Of a stretch of DNA of 64,000 nucleotides, positions 10,701 through 21,700 are shown piece by piece. Position 1 is the first letter of the stretch; the number at the start of each line of letters is the position of its first letter. The stretch is taken from assembly GCF_029227915.1 (NCBI RefSeq), contig NC_079880.1:18000001-18064000 (forward strand). The letters run 5' to 3'. Under the pieces are notes generated by a model, which was not told the DNA's origin, ran no database searches, and saw only the letters and a list, made by a program, of their open reading frames with translations. The position numbers and the translations under genes are program-made. The DNA comes from Hydractinia symbiolongicarpus. Taxonomy: Eukaryota; Cnidaria; Hydrozoa; Anthoathecata; Hydractiniidae.

Positions 10701-13700
10701 TCGCATGTACTGCTCCACATCGTTGATGGTATCTGCGGTAGCAGGAAGTGGATGTCTTGAGAGGTAGTCTGCTGGATTGTTCTTTCCTGGTTCATACTTT
10801 ATGGTTGTGTCATATGCTTGAAGTTTAAGCAACCATCTTTGGATACGCGGTGGTGGATTTGAAGTATCGGACAGCATTTTCTCAAGCCGCTTGTGATCGG
10901 TGACGATAGTGACAGCGTTGTCGTAGATGTAATAGTGAAAGTGTTGACAAGCCCAGAGTACAGCAAGGGCTTCTCTCTCTGTTTGGCTGTATCGTGACTC
11001 TGTATCGGTCAATGCGCGAGAACCATATGCTATCGATTGGTAGGATTGGTCACTCTGTTGTGGTGTGAGGATACCACCCAGACAATGCGGACTAGCATCG
11101 ACATAGACTTTGGTGTCAGCTTTTGGGTCGTAGAATGCTAATGTTGGTGCTTTTGTGAGTGCTAGCAGAAGCTGTTGGTACGCGTTTTCTTGATCATCAC
11201 TCCATACGAAAGGTGTGTCGTTCTTTGTTAGATCTCTGATTGGAGCTGTGATTGATGAGTAATTTGGAATGAAGCGGTTGCAAAAGTTGACCATTCCAAG
11301 AAGCGATTTTACTTCGGTGACGTTGCTCGGTGTTTTCATCTGCTGGATGGCTGAAATTTTAGCAGGATCAGGTGAGATGCCTTTATCTGACAAGACATGA
11401 CCGTTGAATGTGAGGGTAGTAACAGCGAATCGGCATTTGCTTCGGTTGACTTTGAGGCCATTTTCGTCTAGTCGCTGGAACACACGTTCAAGGTTCTTGT
11501 CGTGGTTCTCGATGGAGGTACCCCAAATCAAGATGTCGTCACTGATGTTTTTCGCACAGGGGCAACCACTGATCGCAACTTCAATTCGTTTTTGAAAACT
11601 TTCAAAAGCACTGTTGATTCCATATATCAATCGTTTATATTGATGTAAGCCTTTATGTGTCGCAAAGGCGGTGATGTGACGGCTTTCTTCATCGAGTTCT
11701 ATTTGATGGTAGCCTTCGGTCAGGTTGATCTTTGAGAAGTACATGGCACCATGGAGTTCGGTTAAAATGTCCTCTATCTTTGGTATTACATGACGTTCAC
11801 GTATGATTGCTTTGTTTGCCTGTCTCATATCCAGACAAAGTCTAATTTTTCCAGAGGGTTTGGCCACAGGTACGATTGGATTGAGCCGTGTGAAACCTGA
11901 GTCGATGATGACTTCGACGGTGCATCCATTGATGGTGACAGGAAATGTTGGCGATTTTTTGTCTAATTTGAAAGAAGCAAACATCGTCCTCATCTTCTGA
12001 GCTGTCAATTTCTGTTGCACGGGCATGTTGACGATTGTGGTATCTTTTTTCATCGAACTTTTGGTTTTTTGGAAGCAGACGGTTGCGAAATGTCCGATTT
12101 TCCCACAATGATTACAGGTAGTGTTTCTGCTGCGGCGGCATTCTTGAGCTCGGTGACCACTAGCTCCACATCGTGTAAATGCGGTGTTGCTGTTCCGTCG
12201 ATTGTTGTTGTTGCTATGCCCATTGTTGTTTTGGCGGTTGTTGCTGTTTTGGCGATAGTTGTTATTCTGCCTGTTGTTATTGTTACGATGTCTCCTGTTG
12301 TTTTAACGCCCATGATCGATGTTGTTTGTTGATTCAGCCGTGGAAGATGATCCAGAAGCATTGTTGTTATTTTCTTCTATGGTCTTGTTGAAGTGACTGG
12401 CATCTTCCATTGCTTTGGATAATTGCTGTAGTCTCTCTAAGGTTAGGTTCGGTTCTGTTAGGAGGCGTTTTCGTAGTTTTGATGAATGGCATGTGGCAAT
12501 TACTTGATCACGGATGTTGTTGTCGACTTCATGCTCATATTCGCAATACATTGCCAGTTGTCTTAGGCGCGTGACGTATTGTTCTATCGATTCTGTTACG
12601 AGTTGCTTGGCTCTGCGGAAAAGTGATCTTTCAAAAGGTATATTCTTTTTGACACTAAAATGTTCGTCTAATGCAGTGATTGAATTTAAGTATAAGTTAC
12701 CTTCTTCTTCTTGTTCTACGTCCAGAGTTTCGTATATGTCCTGGGTTTCTTGACCCACAAGGTGTAGCAAGAGTGCATTTTTTCTGCTGTCATTGTTGAT
12801 GCCTGATGCGATAAGGAAGTATTCAAACGCTTTCTTCCATTTTTTCCATCTTTGACTGAATGTGTTTTGATCGCCGTTTGGATTGAAAGCCGGTACTGCA
12901 GGGATTTGGAGAGCCATTTTGTCTTCGATTTTTCCTGTGATTCGGTGGCTTTGTCGATAAAATATAACTGGATATAGTGAATTCAGTTATTCCTCTACCT
13001 CGTCGCCATTTGTTATGTTTCAGGGTCGATTAAAAGTCGAGATATGAATGGATCAAATCGTTACATAAATGAATACAAATTGAAGGGATGCTGCCATCTT
13101 GGATCTAAGAATTGGAAGAGGAGACTTGCGCTGACTCAGCAAAACAAATAAGTAAAGATGGCAGCTGCACTGTGGGATACAACAATTCTATTAGAAGAGG
13201 TAAATCTTTTAATGAGCCTTTAGACAATCATAGCCTAATTTGAGTTTACTGCACACTGTCGAAGGTGCCGACTTGCCACAAAAACCACAGGGCTGTCGAA
13301 CGACTTCCAGCATTTAAAAAAAACTTTTTTTTGCTGGAGAAACCCGAATCAACCCGAAACAACATTTTTTTAAACATTTATTACCGTGTGAAATTTATTC
13401 TTTTAATGTCGAGCAATGGTAAGTGGAAGAGTTCTGAAAAAAAACTGTTTTTTATATTATTTATTCCATAAATATATAGGTAGCTGTAATAAAATCCTAC
13501 CAATAATAAACGAGAGTACAACGACAGAATATAGCTTTCTTCTCGACAAAATTTAAATGAAAACAATGAGCTTGCGTGCCTTGCATGAGCCGTATATGTG
13601 TATTTCAAGCACATATACGCCAGTGAGTCGTCCATCCTCATGCACACACTGTGTGTATATATACCTTTATTTTATTATTTTCTTGATACAATTTGGCGAT

Positions 13701-14575
13701 ACACACTGGTCAATGTAAAGGCATTAGAATAAAATTAACCAGACTTAAGATTACATAACAAAATAAGAACATTGGAGACTAGCTAGCTAGCTAGCTAACT
13801 AGAAAAAATTATTTATTTGTTTTCATAAATCGTGTTTTATCTTACGTTCCTATTTTCAAATCAACAGCCTGTTGTTGTAGTTCCTCTTTCTTATGATTTT
13901 TATCCGGTACCAAGTAATATTTTCTGACAATTTTTTGCTTTTGGCAACATATACTATCACTGGCATCACCCTTCCTTATGTACAAACTGTATAGCTAGAC
14001 CACTTTCTGTGTGATGTAGTTATTTTTATTTTATTTTGAGAACAATGGGCATGCGCGCACTTTTGTGTAGGCAAAAAAGCAGGACTCGCACAGGGTAAAA
14101 TAGTTATTAATGAAGATTAAAGACTTTTTTAGGCAGAATAAGATTCAAGATGAACTGGAATTAAATTTTAACTATATATATTCTTCTAATTCTTCTTAAA
14201 AAATTTCACTAATTTTGAGCGAATATTTCTTTTTTGGATGGATTTCTTTGATTACTGTGGTCTGTTGTTTATAATTTCTGCCTACAGAAATGCTTGCGCA
14301 TGTGCAAAAAAAGCGCAAACTTTTTAACTTTTGTACACATTGGCAAGTCATAGATATTTTGTATTAGAATCACTGTAGTGTAGCGTCACTAAAAATCCTT
14401 ACCATGGAGCATAAAACATCACGAAATGTGGATAAGAGCTGGATCTAACACTATCAAAATTTTGCATTGTATACAACTCAGCTTTATTTGAACTTACTAC
14501 AACAATATTTATTAAAGTGAGAAATGCAATTTTTGATGGGCTAGAACGTCGTAGCATGCTTAGGATGGTCGCCAT
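4712..14575 (-). CDS. TXNDC5: TXNDC5/ERp46-like endoplasmic reticulum protein disulfide isomerase, 5' eight exons
   Basis: Eight minus-strand exons join in frame: 14575-14403, 8351-8267, 7285-7227, 7098-6990, 6282-6143, 5468-5384, 5202-5116 and 4861-4712, all with AG and GT borders. They give 296 residues. Residues about 1-31 are a basic then hydrophobic signal peptide. Thioredoxin domain 1 has FYAPWCGHCK and KVDCTQTTPLC, ending in AYPTF. Domain 2 has FYAPWCPHC and KVDCTAEPDLC, ending in AYPS. An acidic linker follows, then an open donor at 4711, so a third domain, as in animal TXNDC5, should lie beyond the left edge. Family members form and rearrange disulfides in secretory proteins. Introns fall at matching places in both domains. 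The second active site is CPHC rather than CGHC. Other multi-domain PDIs are possible, but the VDCT and CxxxxxxxYPT spacing favours TXNDC5. No KDEL is visible because the 3' end is missing. Confidence 0.88.
5523..6042. repeat. intronic inverted repeat (MITE-like), arms 5523-5582 and 5984-6042
   Basis: The left arm contains TGGTAATAAGTGACCAACA followed by an AT-rich stretch and CTTTTAAAG. The right arm is its reverse complement with a few changes, giving arms of about 60 bases separated by about 400 bases. It lies in the intron between exons 5 and 6 of the TXNDC5-like gene. In the pre-mRNA it could fold into a long hairpin. A clear target duplication was not found. Confidence 0.7.
9008..9181 (-). 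repeat. gypsy 3' LTR (174 bp)
   Basis: This copy is preceded on the minus strand by a polypurine tract (GGGGAGGGT, about 9182-9193), where plus-strand DNA synthesis would start. It matches 13011-13184 except for about four bases. Confidence 0.93.
9462..10526 (-). CDS. gypsy integrase (3' part of interrupted Gag-Pol)
   Basis: The 354-residue frame starts with the HHCC zinc-binding region (HSQHQG ... SCHACQ). The catalytic core follows: AIDLKGPL (first Asp), KIRSDNGPQF (second Asp) and NPQGNGEVERFNRT (Glu), the D,D-35-E triad. The basic C-terminal part has no chromodomain that I can see. The frame is the same as the upstream polymerase, separated only by the stop codon at 10596, so the methionine start is not real. 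Confidence 0.92.
   Translation of the reverse strand: MKNHQILIPKSLRRKVLDIAHSQHQGIVKTKSLLREKVWWPTINKEIKDLINSCHACQVNTPSSRKHQPMEIPSPPTNNWEHLAIDLKGPLPPNNESILVIIDYKTRYPVAITIRSTTTQHVINCLEKTFSMFGYPRKIRSDNGPQFTSAEIEQYFKEQNIHHERSSSYNPQGNGEVERFNRTLSKVIKCAITEQKDWKKELNHFLLMYRTTPHSIIGVSPADMLLKHKPNNGIPSFEPPSAIENTSQEMEKKRKAKMYTDAARNAQHRDFEENETVLVKRNKFKSKLESFYEETPYRVERNHRNTATLIDQKNRTTIRHKSHIKPYRYDFHYQPSRSSNIAEDTDTDTHITYR
10596..12053 (-). pseudogene. gypsy protease remnant, reverse transcriptase and RNase H
   Basis: The frame is 485 residues. A protease active site EVIIDSG is followed at once by RLNPIVPVAKPSGKIRLCLD, the opening of the reverse transcriptase, so most of the protease and the connecting region has been deleted in frame. 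Motif A reads FSKINLTEGYHQ, with asparagine replacing the catalytic aspartate. The YxDD box reads ISDDILIWG, a form known in some gypsy elements. RNase H is intact-looking (YVDASPHCLGG, YSQTEREALAVLWA, VTDHKRLEKML, NNPADYLSR). The TAA at 10596 is a single nonsense codon; the same frame continues into integrase. Confidence 0.92.
12050..12917 (-). pseudogene. gypsy Gag with Asn-rich linker and zinc knuckles
   Basis: The N-terminal 200 residues are a capsid-like helical region (RWKKWKKAFEYFLIASG, LLHLVGQETQDIYETL). A TAA at 12303 then interrupts the frame; beyond it the same frame continues with an asparagine/arginine-rich linker. Two knuckles follow: the first reads FTRCGASGHRAQEC, with phenylalanine where the first cysteine belongs, and the second is a complete CNHCGKIGHFATVC. 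The frame then runs straight into the protease. Confidence 0.88.
13011..13184 (-). repeat. gypsy 5' LTR (174 bp)
   Basis: It lies at the element's 5' end, since the genes run minus. Just inside, the minus strand reads TGGCGACGAGG, the expected place of the tRNA primer-binding site. I cannot name the tRNA by eye. Confidence 0.93.
13190..14402. other. rest of intron 1 of the TXNDC5-like gene
   Basis: AT-rich, with no coding frame recognised. It holds a GTATATGTG...CACATATAC hairpin near 13589-13616 and an AGCT microsatellite near 13778-13802. Confidence 0.6.
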
Positions 14576-16027
14576 ATTTGTTTTTATTTTAGAATGACGT
14601 GCCGTAAACGCTCAATACAGCGTCCTTTAAAATTAGCGCCCTTGTGGCGGTTAGTTGCATGATGTTGGGGTAGACTTGCGGCAGGGGATTTCTTTGGAAT
14701 TTCGTTTGTCTTACAGATGCGAATAAAACACCTCCATAATTCGTAAAAAAAGACGAAAACGTTTATGGATTTGTTCTAAAACCTTGTGTAGTTTCTGTTT
14801 ACTTTTGATTAATTCTAGCGCAATATTTATTTTGCGAAAAAAAATAAAATTACAGTTTAGAAACAAAATTTGTTTTATTAAAAGTCTGGGATTGTTTTGT
14901 GCGACAAATTTTCACAAAGGGGGTAAAATTCACCACAATTGATATCCGCCAAAATTCATTACATTGACGTAGAGAACATTACGACGCATCTTCGCCCCGT
15001 TTTTTGCCCAAATCCTTGTTTTAGGGGAGGGGGCAAAGTTGTCGCTGTTATGAAGTTCACTATTATGTCAAAATGCCCTGAGAACGAGGTTGGTTGCATC
15101 ATAGTCACGTGAACAAGTTGCACTTTCGATATTATGCGTCACTGATTTTATCAAAAATAAAAAAATTATGCGGAAGTAGTTAAAATGGAAAGAGGAAAGA
15201 ACTTGATTGACTTTGTGCTTGTGTTTAATTTTAATTGGAATATAATGAAAAAATAAAAAATACGCCGATTCATGCAGATTCGATTACTTTTGGAAAGCAC
15301 ACTTCTGGAGTAATTTTCGTCAAATGCTAAATAAATAGTTAGTTGGTTGTACCCTAAATTCTTTCTTTTATAATTTATCTTCTTATTTGTACTTCAAATG
15401 AAAATAATTTGTTTATTATTGACTTTACTTCTTTATCACTTATTGTAGAGCTGTTGTGAAGTCGGTCCAGAAAAATAAAGCGAGTGTCATACAATATCTA
15501 ATACAAAATATACTGTGCATATTCCTTTCCTTAATATATTTTTTACAAACGTAATTCTAATTTAATTTTAAAAACCCTATCATTAGTTATTTTAATGCCT
15601 TTTTCTTTCTCTCTTTCCTTTCCTTTCCCTTTTAGGGTTGATGGAAGGGTTAAACCTATCGACTTGTGATAAAATATAAAACGATACAAATATAAAAAAC
15701 TAGGATAAGTGGTGATAAACACGCGCTATTTTTAATTGCACAAATTTATATTTCTTTACTTTTATTTACACGCAAAAGTCACCACTGACAAAATCGTTGT
15801 TCCTTCCTCTGGTTTTAATTTGATTTTAATAGCCCAATAATTAGGCCCTCCATCATTGGAGTTGGTTTTTGACACAATGTTGTAATATGCAAACACTCAA
15901 TGATAAAAAACACGAAGTAAAAAATGAGCACTTTCCCGCCAGCGGACGCATAACAATCCTCGCAAAGAATCAGTACATAAAATTTTCATACTAATACTTT
16001 ACTTTACTAATACTGAGTACTAATACC

Positions 16028-16072
16028 CACCCCCCCCACCCACCCCCCCCCACCACCCCCTTACACACACAC
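16028..16072. repeat. C-rich tract (G-quadruplex potential on the minus strand)
   Basis: Several runs of five to eight C are separated by single A or AC, ending in a short AC microsatellite. The complement has at least four G runs close together, the usual quadruplex pattern. Whether it forms one is not shown by sequence. Confidence 0.7.
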
Positions 16073-16241
16073 AGTTTTTTGCTAAGTAATAATTTTTTAT
16101 TTTTTACCAATAAGTGTCTCTATCATCGCCTGAAAATTGATGTTATCCAACCAGAGAACCTACAGGCTATCTAACTTACAGCGCCTCCTGGACCCCAAGG
16201 TATAGCTGTTTTGCGTGTTTTAGGACTGCAAAAATGCGTTG

Positions 16242-16257
16242 GACCCCAGCTGGGGTC
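16242..16257. repeat. perfect 16-bp palindrome GACCCCAGCTGGGGTC
   Basis: The palindrome is perfect. Related half-sites GGACCCCA occur at about 16190 and GGACCCCAGCTG at about 16279, so this is a small cluster of the same motif. Confidence 0.8.
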
Positions 16258-17065
16258 AAAGGGGCTTACAGCTTCCCTTGGACCCCAGCTGTTTCGGCAC
16301 TAGCTTGGCTCGTTGATTGTCACTAAAATCTCACACTATGCCTGAGCCCCCTCACTTTGGAAATTGTGGCGCCGCCCCTGTATATTTATTTAATGTCTGA
16401 GCACCTACCCAAGCAGGAAAACAGACACCATGTTTTGTCTAGATTATGAATAAATCTCAGCCCACTCTGTAAGCATTAGTGATGGAATTATTGCACGTAT
16501 AGGTAAGCCTACTCCATAGTTACCATTTTACTGAAATCCATCTACGCAGGAGTTTTTTTGTAAAGTCATGATGAAGCTTAAAAACAATAATTAATACACA
16601 TCAGAACACTAGCAAATCAATGAAACTTTGATGCCACATGAATGTTCGACTTCGTGGTGTATAGTCAAGATTGTGGTATAAAGTTAAAACAGAAAGTCCT
16701 CTATGTTAACTTTAGTATTTATTTATTTGTTTATATAGTTTATCAAATCAAATATCATGTCTGGAAAGCTTTATATTTTTCTTAAAAAATCATTGTCGTC
16801 AAATATAGTTTGTAATCTAGCATAAAATTAGAACGCTGAAGTTCCTTCTTCGTCAATTTATCCTTCCTTTGCGTTTCCACTCCCAGATTTTTATATGTTA
16901 CTTTGTATAGACATGTAGGTATTTCATAATTTTTTTGAACACGTTAAAAAGCTTTCAAAACAGCTATTATACTTTACCTTACCATGAGTTATGATTTTTT
17001 AGATTGCATATTAGTAATATTGTGATAGCCAACATAAAAAGAAGCCTCTGTTAGGAGGAAAGAGA

Positions 17066-18768
17066 ATGTCTCAGGCTATTGCTGAGCCTAAAATAAACGA
17101 GGCAAATTTTCATATGAAGTCTAAAAATAACACAGGACGTGATAGAAACCATGAAATTCATATGAACGTGGTAGAAGATCGAAGTTCAGAAGGTGCTTCA
17201 AATGAAAATGGTGTGGTAGAAACTGGTATTGAGAGGAACAATTCAGAAGAAGGTAGTTTTATTGTTATTCTCCCAGATAATGGCGATAACGAAGTTGAGG
17301 AAAGTATTGAAATTGAAGAAAGTATTGAAGTCGAGGAAAGTAATGCAAGCGAGACGCACAGTGGCTGTTCGTGCAATTGTCATGGAGAGAACGCTGGAGT
17401 AAATGATGCATCAGCACGTGCAGATTTCAATGGTAGCAACGAAACTACAAGTAGTGGCAGTGACATGAATAACCCTGTTGAACAAAAGATATCAACATTA
17501 AATACTGAAGAAAAGAAAGCATTTTACGTAAACGCGTCATTTGCTTCAGGAAAATCACTTCCGTCTTACGATAGTTTGGGAGAGTATATACTCCAAGACG
17601 AGCCACCTAAATATCAAGATGTGACTGGAAAACAAATTCGAGATCTTGTAAGTATGTTTCGATGTTATTATATTTGACATCATACAACAAATCATTTTGT
17701 ACCATAGTTCTTAAATATCGTCCCCAGGGCTTCTTTTTGCAGTGAAGTTGCGTAATTGTAAGATTTTAAAAAACATTGCGTTGATAGTAATAATTTCAGT
17801 AGCTCAATTAAGAATATTAATTTCATATTTCTATAAACGTTATGCGCTTTGCGTTTATAAATTATTGCGAAACAAAGAAAACCGCTTTTTCACTTTAAAT
17901 AATTGTAGCAAATTTTACGTGAATAATTCCCGTGATTTAAAGAAAAATTGGGTGCAACTTGCAAATTGTATCTAAACGTGGTTTTTTTAGTCCACGATAT
18001 CAAGAAAGTACCTTTTTCATGGATAACTTCTGGCAAAAAATGTACAACGTTTGCGAATATTACGGTTTGTTAGATGACAGTTTATTCTGCATACATATGT
18101 ACAAACCAAGACGTAGTCGAAATATTTTTTTTCTTCTTTTTTTTAGGAGGAAAATACGACTCCAGCAGCAGCTGTTCAAGCAGAAACACCATGGTCAAAA
18201 GCAAAACGAAGAATGGCATGCTTTCTGATAACATTGGCCATTTTAGCAGTGACGTCTTTGTTGATATACCTTTCAATTACGGGACGCACTCCAACAGAAG
18301 TGTAAGTAAGCTGTGAAATACCAATTATATTTTGGTTTAGGAAATTAGGTCCTGCAAAGTATTAAAATAAAATAAGAACATCTAAAAATGTACAATTAGA
18401 AATAGTATATAACTCACTTACTGACGATGTAAGAAGCTTCGTATTTTTAATTGTACATTTTTAGTTGTTCTTATTTTTAACAGATTTAACATGACAAAGA
18501 AAACATTCTTATTGGAACTATACGTGTTTCTTAGCACGAGTTTGCCTCACAAGAAGTGTGGTGACATAGCAAACGTGCATAGATGTTTAGAATGTTTAGA
18601 AAATTAATCCTTGAATTTTAGAAAACGACAGGCTCGTTAATTGCCGTAAAAATTTAAGATTGGTCTTCGAAACTTCCAAAAGTATAATTTAGTTCATTTC
18701 TATCTAGATTTAGTAAAACACCAATCGTAGATCCTGACGAAGGAATGAACGGTCGTCCAAGGAGATAA
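17066..18768 (+). CDS. single-pass membrane protein with LPSY and PPKY motifs (candidate NEDD4-type ligase adaptor)
   Basis: Three exons join in frame: 17066-17647, 18147-18301 and 18708-18768, with GTAAGT donors and pyrimidine-rich AG acceptors, giving 265 residues. The first about 150 residues are acidic and serine/asparagine-rich, with a repeated EESIEIEE/EESIEVEE stretch and a CSCNC cluster. LPSYDSL and, a dozen residues later, EPPKYQDV follow. Exon 2 encodes a basic stretch (SKAKRR) and one membrane helix of about 22 residues; exon 3 adds a short tail. The basic residues before the helix place the N-terminus in the cytosol, where PPxY motifs bind WW domains of NEDD4-family ubiquitin ligases. 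The LPSY plus PPxY pair recalls Drosophila Commissureless and PRRG4, but overall similarity is not evident, so orthology is not claimed. The start is the first ATG of the long frame; the context AGAGAATGT is unremarkable. Confidence 0.78.
18369..18477. repeat. intronic inverted repeat, 36-bp arms
   Basis: Arms 18369-18404 and 18442-18477 are reverse complements with about two mismatches and enclose 37 bases. The arms include AATGTACAATTA. It lies in intron 2 of the LPSY/PPKY gene and looks like a small MITE or hairpin element. Confidence 0.8.
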
Positions 18769-21700
18769 AGATTTGCTCTGAAGATAAATTCAACTTTTAT
18801 ATCTACTGCTTTTAAAGATTTTTAATTCTAAGTTAAAAATAACGGTAGCAATCTCAGTTTCTGCAAATGCGATGCAAATGCGATTTCATGAATATGTTGT
18901 GGCAGGCTATATGAAGTTTTAACTTTAACGAAGTTGTATTTGGAAACTTTCTCAAAATTGAATGTTTGTTAAAGGGATAATTTTTACACAACAATTTGCA
19001 CAAAAGTGAACGCACGAAGATTTGTAAAAAATATTTTATCCTGATTATTAGATGTCTTTTCTTTATTATATTTGTCAGAAATATTTCCGACTGTACAGAG
19101 TCGCTACAAAAGCAGTAAACATTAAAAATGCAACACATTATTGAAACCTTTTTTTTTGAAACCTTTTGCTAGTAAGTGATAAGCTCTTCAGGTCTTCAGT
19201 CATCTCAACACAGTCGTCTTGTTGTTTGAGATTTTATTTTGTTAAAAAAACAAATGATAAACCTTAGCAAAGAAATTCTTCTTTTTTGATAAAAACTTTT
19301 CCCCTTTTATAACTTTGTGTAAAAAAGTAAATATCCTATATCTGATTTTCACGTTTTCACAAAATCCTTCACAAGATTTGTATATACGAATTTAATCATC
19401 AAATTTCAACAACAAACAAACAAACAAAATTTGTGATATTTTCCAGCAAGTGTGTGCAAACTAACGGAGTAAACCCTAACTTTAAAAATTCAAAACAAAT
19501 AACAAAAACATGTATTTTTAATGTATTTATTCATTTTTGTATATAGTATTATTAGTTAGTACTTATATTGTAAATATAAATATTGTAAATATTTTCTTAT
19601 AAATATATTCTTATTAAACATATTTTCTCATCCTTTTTTGGCGCTAAATATATTTCATTCCATGCGCCATATTGAAATGTACGCTTCCACGAATGAAATG
19701 TTGCATATCACAGTCTTCTAACGTGCTGCCCATCCTACTGGAAGTATAATTTTCAAAAATTTGGTGTTATGGCAAATATTAGACAATATTTTCACTTGAA
19801 GTACATTGCTGCACTAGAGAATAAAGAAGAATCCTCTTAGATAATAATCAGCAGATGCCCCTTCTTGTTGAATATCAATTTTATATCCACTCCACTTAAA
19901 GTATTTCTCGGAACACAGCTTATTATCGTAAAACTTCTAATCTAACGCGCTCTCTACAAGCAGGGGTCATTTTTTGACAAAAATCGTAATTTATTTTCCT
20001 CTTATTTTACGCGCGTGTCCAAAATCTTTTCCATTTTATTTGACTCTAATGATTAACGCGCAGCCTATAAACAACAAAGGCGATATTCACGAGACCTCAA
20101 TAACAACATGCGCGGAAAATTAGAAGAATATTTTTTTTTATATTAAATTTTCTTTGAGATAAAAGCAAGCTTTCAGCTACCCTATTTGGTGGCTAGAAAT
20201 CAAAGGTGTTACTTGACCAGTATTTTTAATATTTCAAAAATTGACGTGCCACTAAAACCTTGGCGCATTTTACTTGAACATTTTTGTCGAAAATGGTAGA
20301 TTATACTGATAAAAATTTCCTCATGGAGTTTTTGGTGGACAGGGCAAATTAGGAATTTCCTGCGGGAGGTTAATGTTCAGTTTCACGATTTTTTTTTATG
20401 TACTGATTATGTAATGATGCATGATTACACGACTTCAAACAATTCACAAGTTTAGTTTTTAGATTTCACAACTTTCTCAGATTGTTTGTTAATTGTTTAT
20501 GTAGCTGATCATAAACGCTTGTTTCAGCCAAAAAATGTTTAATTATAAATGTGGCATAAACAAACTTAACTACCCTAATACTTTGAACTAGAGTCCAATA
20601 TTTGTTAAGCACACTCATGTAAAAGTTCAATAAGCGTCCATATTCGAACAAGCGCAACCCACCTACGGTTAACTCCCAGGTTGGGTAGGGGAAGAATATA
20701 AGTGCCCGCGGGCCTCTTTGACTAGGCACAAATTAATTGACCATGTGATTCGATGCTAAAATCTTTTGACGAAAAAGAAATTAGTGGTGAAATTTTGGGA
20801 CTTTCGGATATTGATTGGTTGCATAAATAATAATAATTACATGTATGCTGATTACCAGGTAGATAGCTTTTCTACGGAGATAAACAGATAGTGGGAAGAG
20901 AACAGACGATATAAGAGGTCCATCAAAACGAGGTCATATATGAGGACGCTATTATGAATTTACAATGTAAAAGACACCCTTTTAAAAACATCACAAGGCT
21001 AATTGTTGGGGGGACAACAACAAAAAATTACTTAAACGGAAAACATTTTATTTATAACGTTTAACTGTTAATACAATATGACTTTTTAATATTTTTTGGT
21101 TTTGAAATTGCTCATTGATGTTATCTACGTTCACTCTGAAAATGCTTGATGAGAGAATGAAGAAAGGTTATTAAATGTCAAATATACTTCTTACATTACA
21201 ATTGATAGCCCGTATTTTGCAGAAGCGGCCTAAATTTTATTTCTGTGATGATGTCAGCATTTCTTTATTGAATTTCAAAAAAAAAAAAAAAATATGCAAA
21301 AACTGTCCTGTTTTTGAACATAGGATAGTTTTCTGTTGGCGAAATGTCAGATGGATGTAAATGCACTCAAGAACATTAAATCACGCAACACTGCCATCAG
21401 AAATGTTTTAAGACTTCGATCGTTCTATGAGCTATCAAGATAGAACTAACATGTTCATTTCACTTTTCTGCAAAAAAGTTAAAACTATTTGCTGGGTGTA
21501 GCAAAGGCGAGATCTTTGCGGGAAATTGATGTTTAATTATATGCAATGTTTTTCTACACTGAGAAACCTTACAAATCTTTCTACTTGGAAACTTTATTTT
21601 TTAAATTCTCAGAGTATGTTTTATAATTTGTAACAAGAAAAATTAATTTTGGTTGTTCGCCCTTGTCTTTTTTTTTCAGTGGCAACTGTTCTTATTTTGT

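Larger units (their letters stand above)
9008..13184 (-). mobile_element. complete Ty3/gypsy LTR retrotransposon inserted in TXNDC5-like intron 1
   Basis: Two 174-bp LTRs (9008-9181 and 13011-13184) begin TG and end CA on the plus strand, and differ at about four positions. The 5-base sequence ATTCT lies directly outside both (9003-9007 and 13185-13189), a target-site duplication. Inside, on the minus strand, one reading frame covers Gag, protease, reverse transcriptase, RNase H and integrase. It is broken by two in-frame TAA codons (at 12303 and 10596) and by an internal deletion that joins the protease active site to the reverse transcriptase. The short LTRs and single Gag-Pol frame resemble the Mag branch of gypsy elements; that placement is tentative. 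LTR divergence near 2% suggests a fairly recent insertion. Confidence 0.95.
14576..17065. other. intergenic region between divergent TXNDC5-like and LPSY/PPxY genes
   Basis: The two flanking genes point away from each other, so this 2.5 kb should hold both promoters. No TATA element can be assigned with confidence. Noted inside are a C-rich tract at 16028-16072 and a palindromic GGACCCCAGCTG cluster at 16185-16290. No coding frame is recognised. Confidence 0.55.

Noticed and set aside
12015-12391. Plus-strand cysteine- and valine-rich frames
   Set aside because: They are the opposite strand of the Asn-rich linker of the gypsy Gag.
20466-20729. Minus-strand 87-residue frame between two convergent genes
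   Set aside because: No domain, biased composition or splice context.
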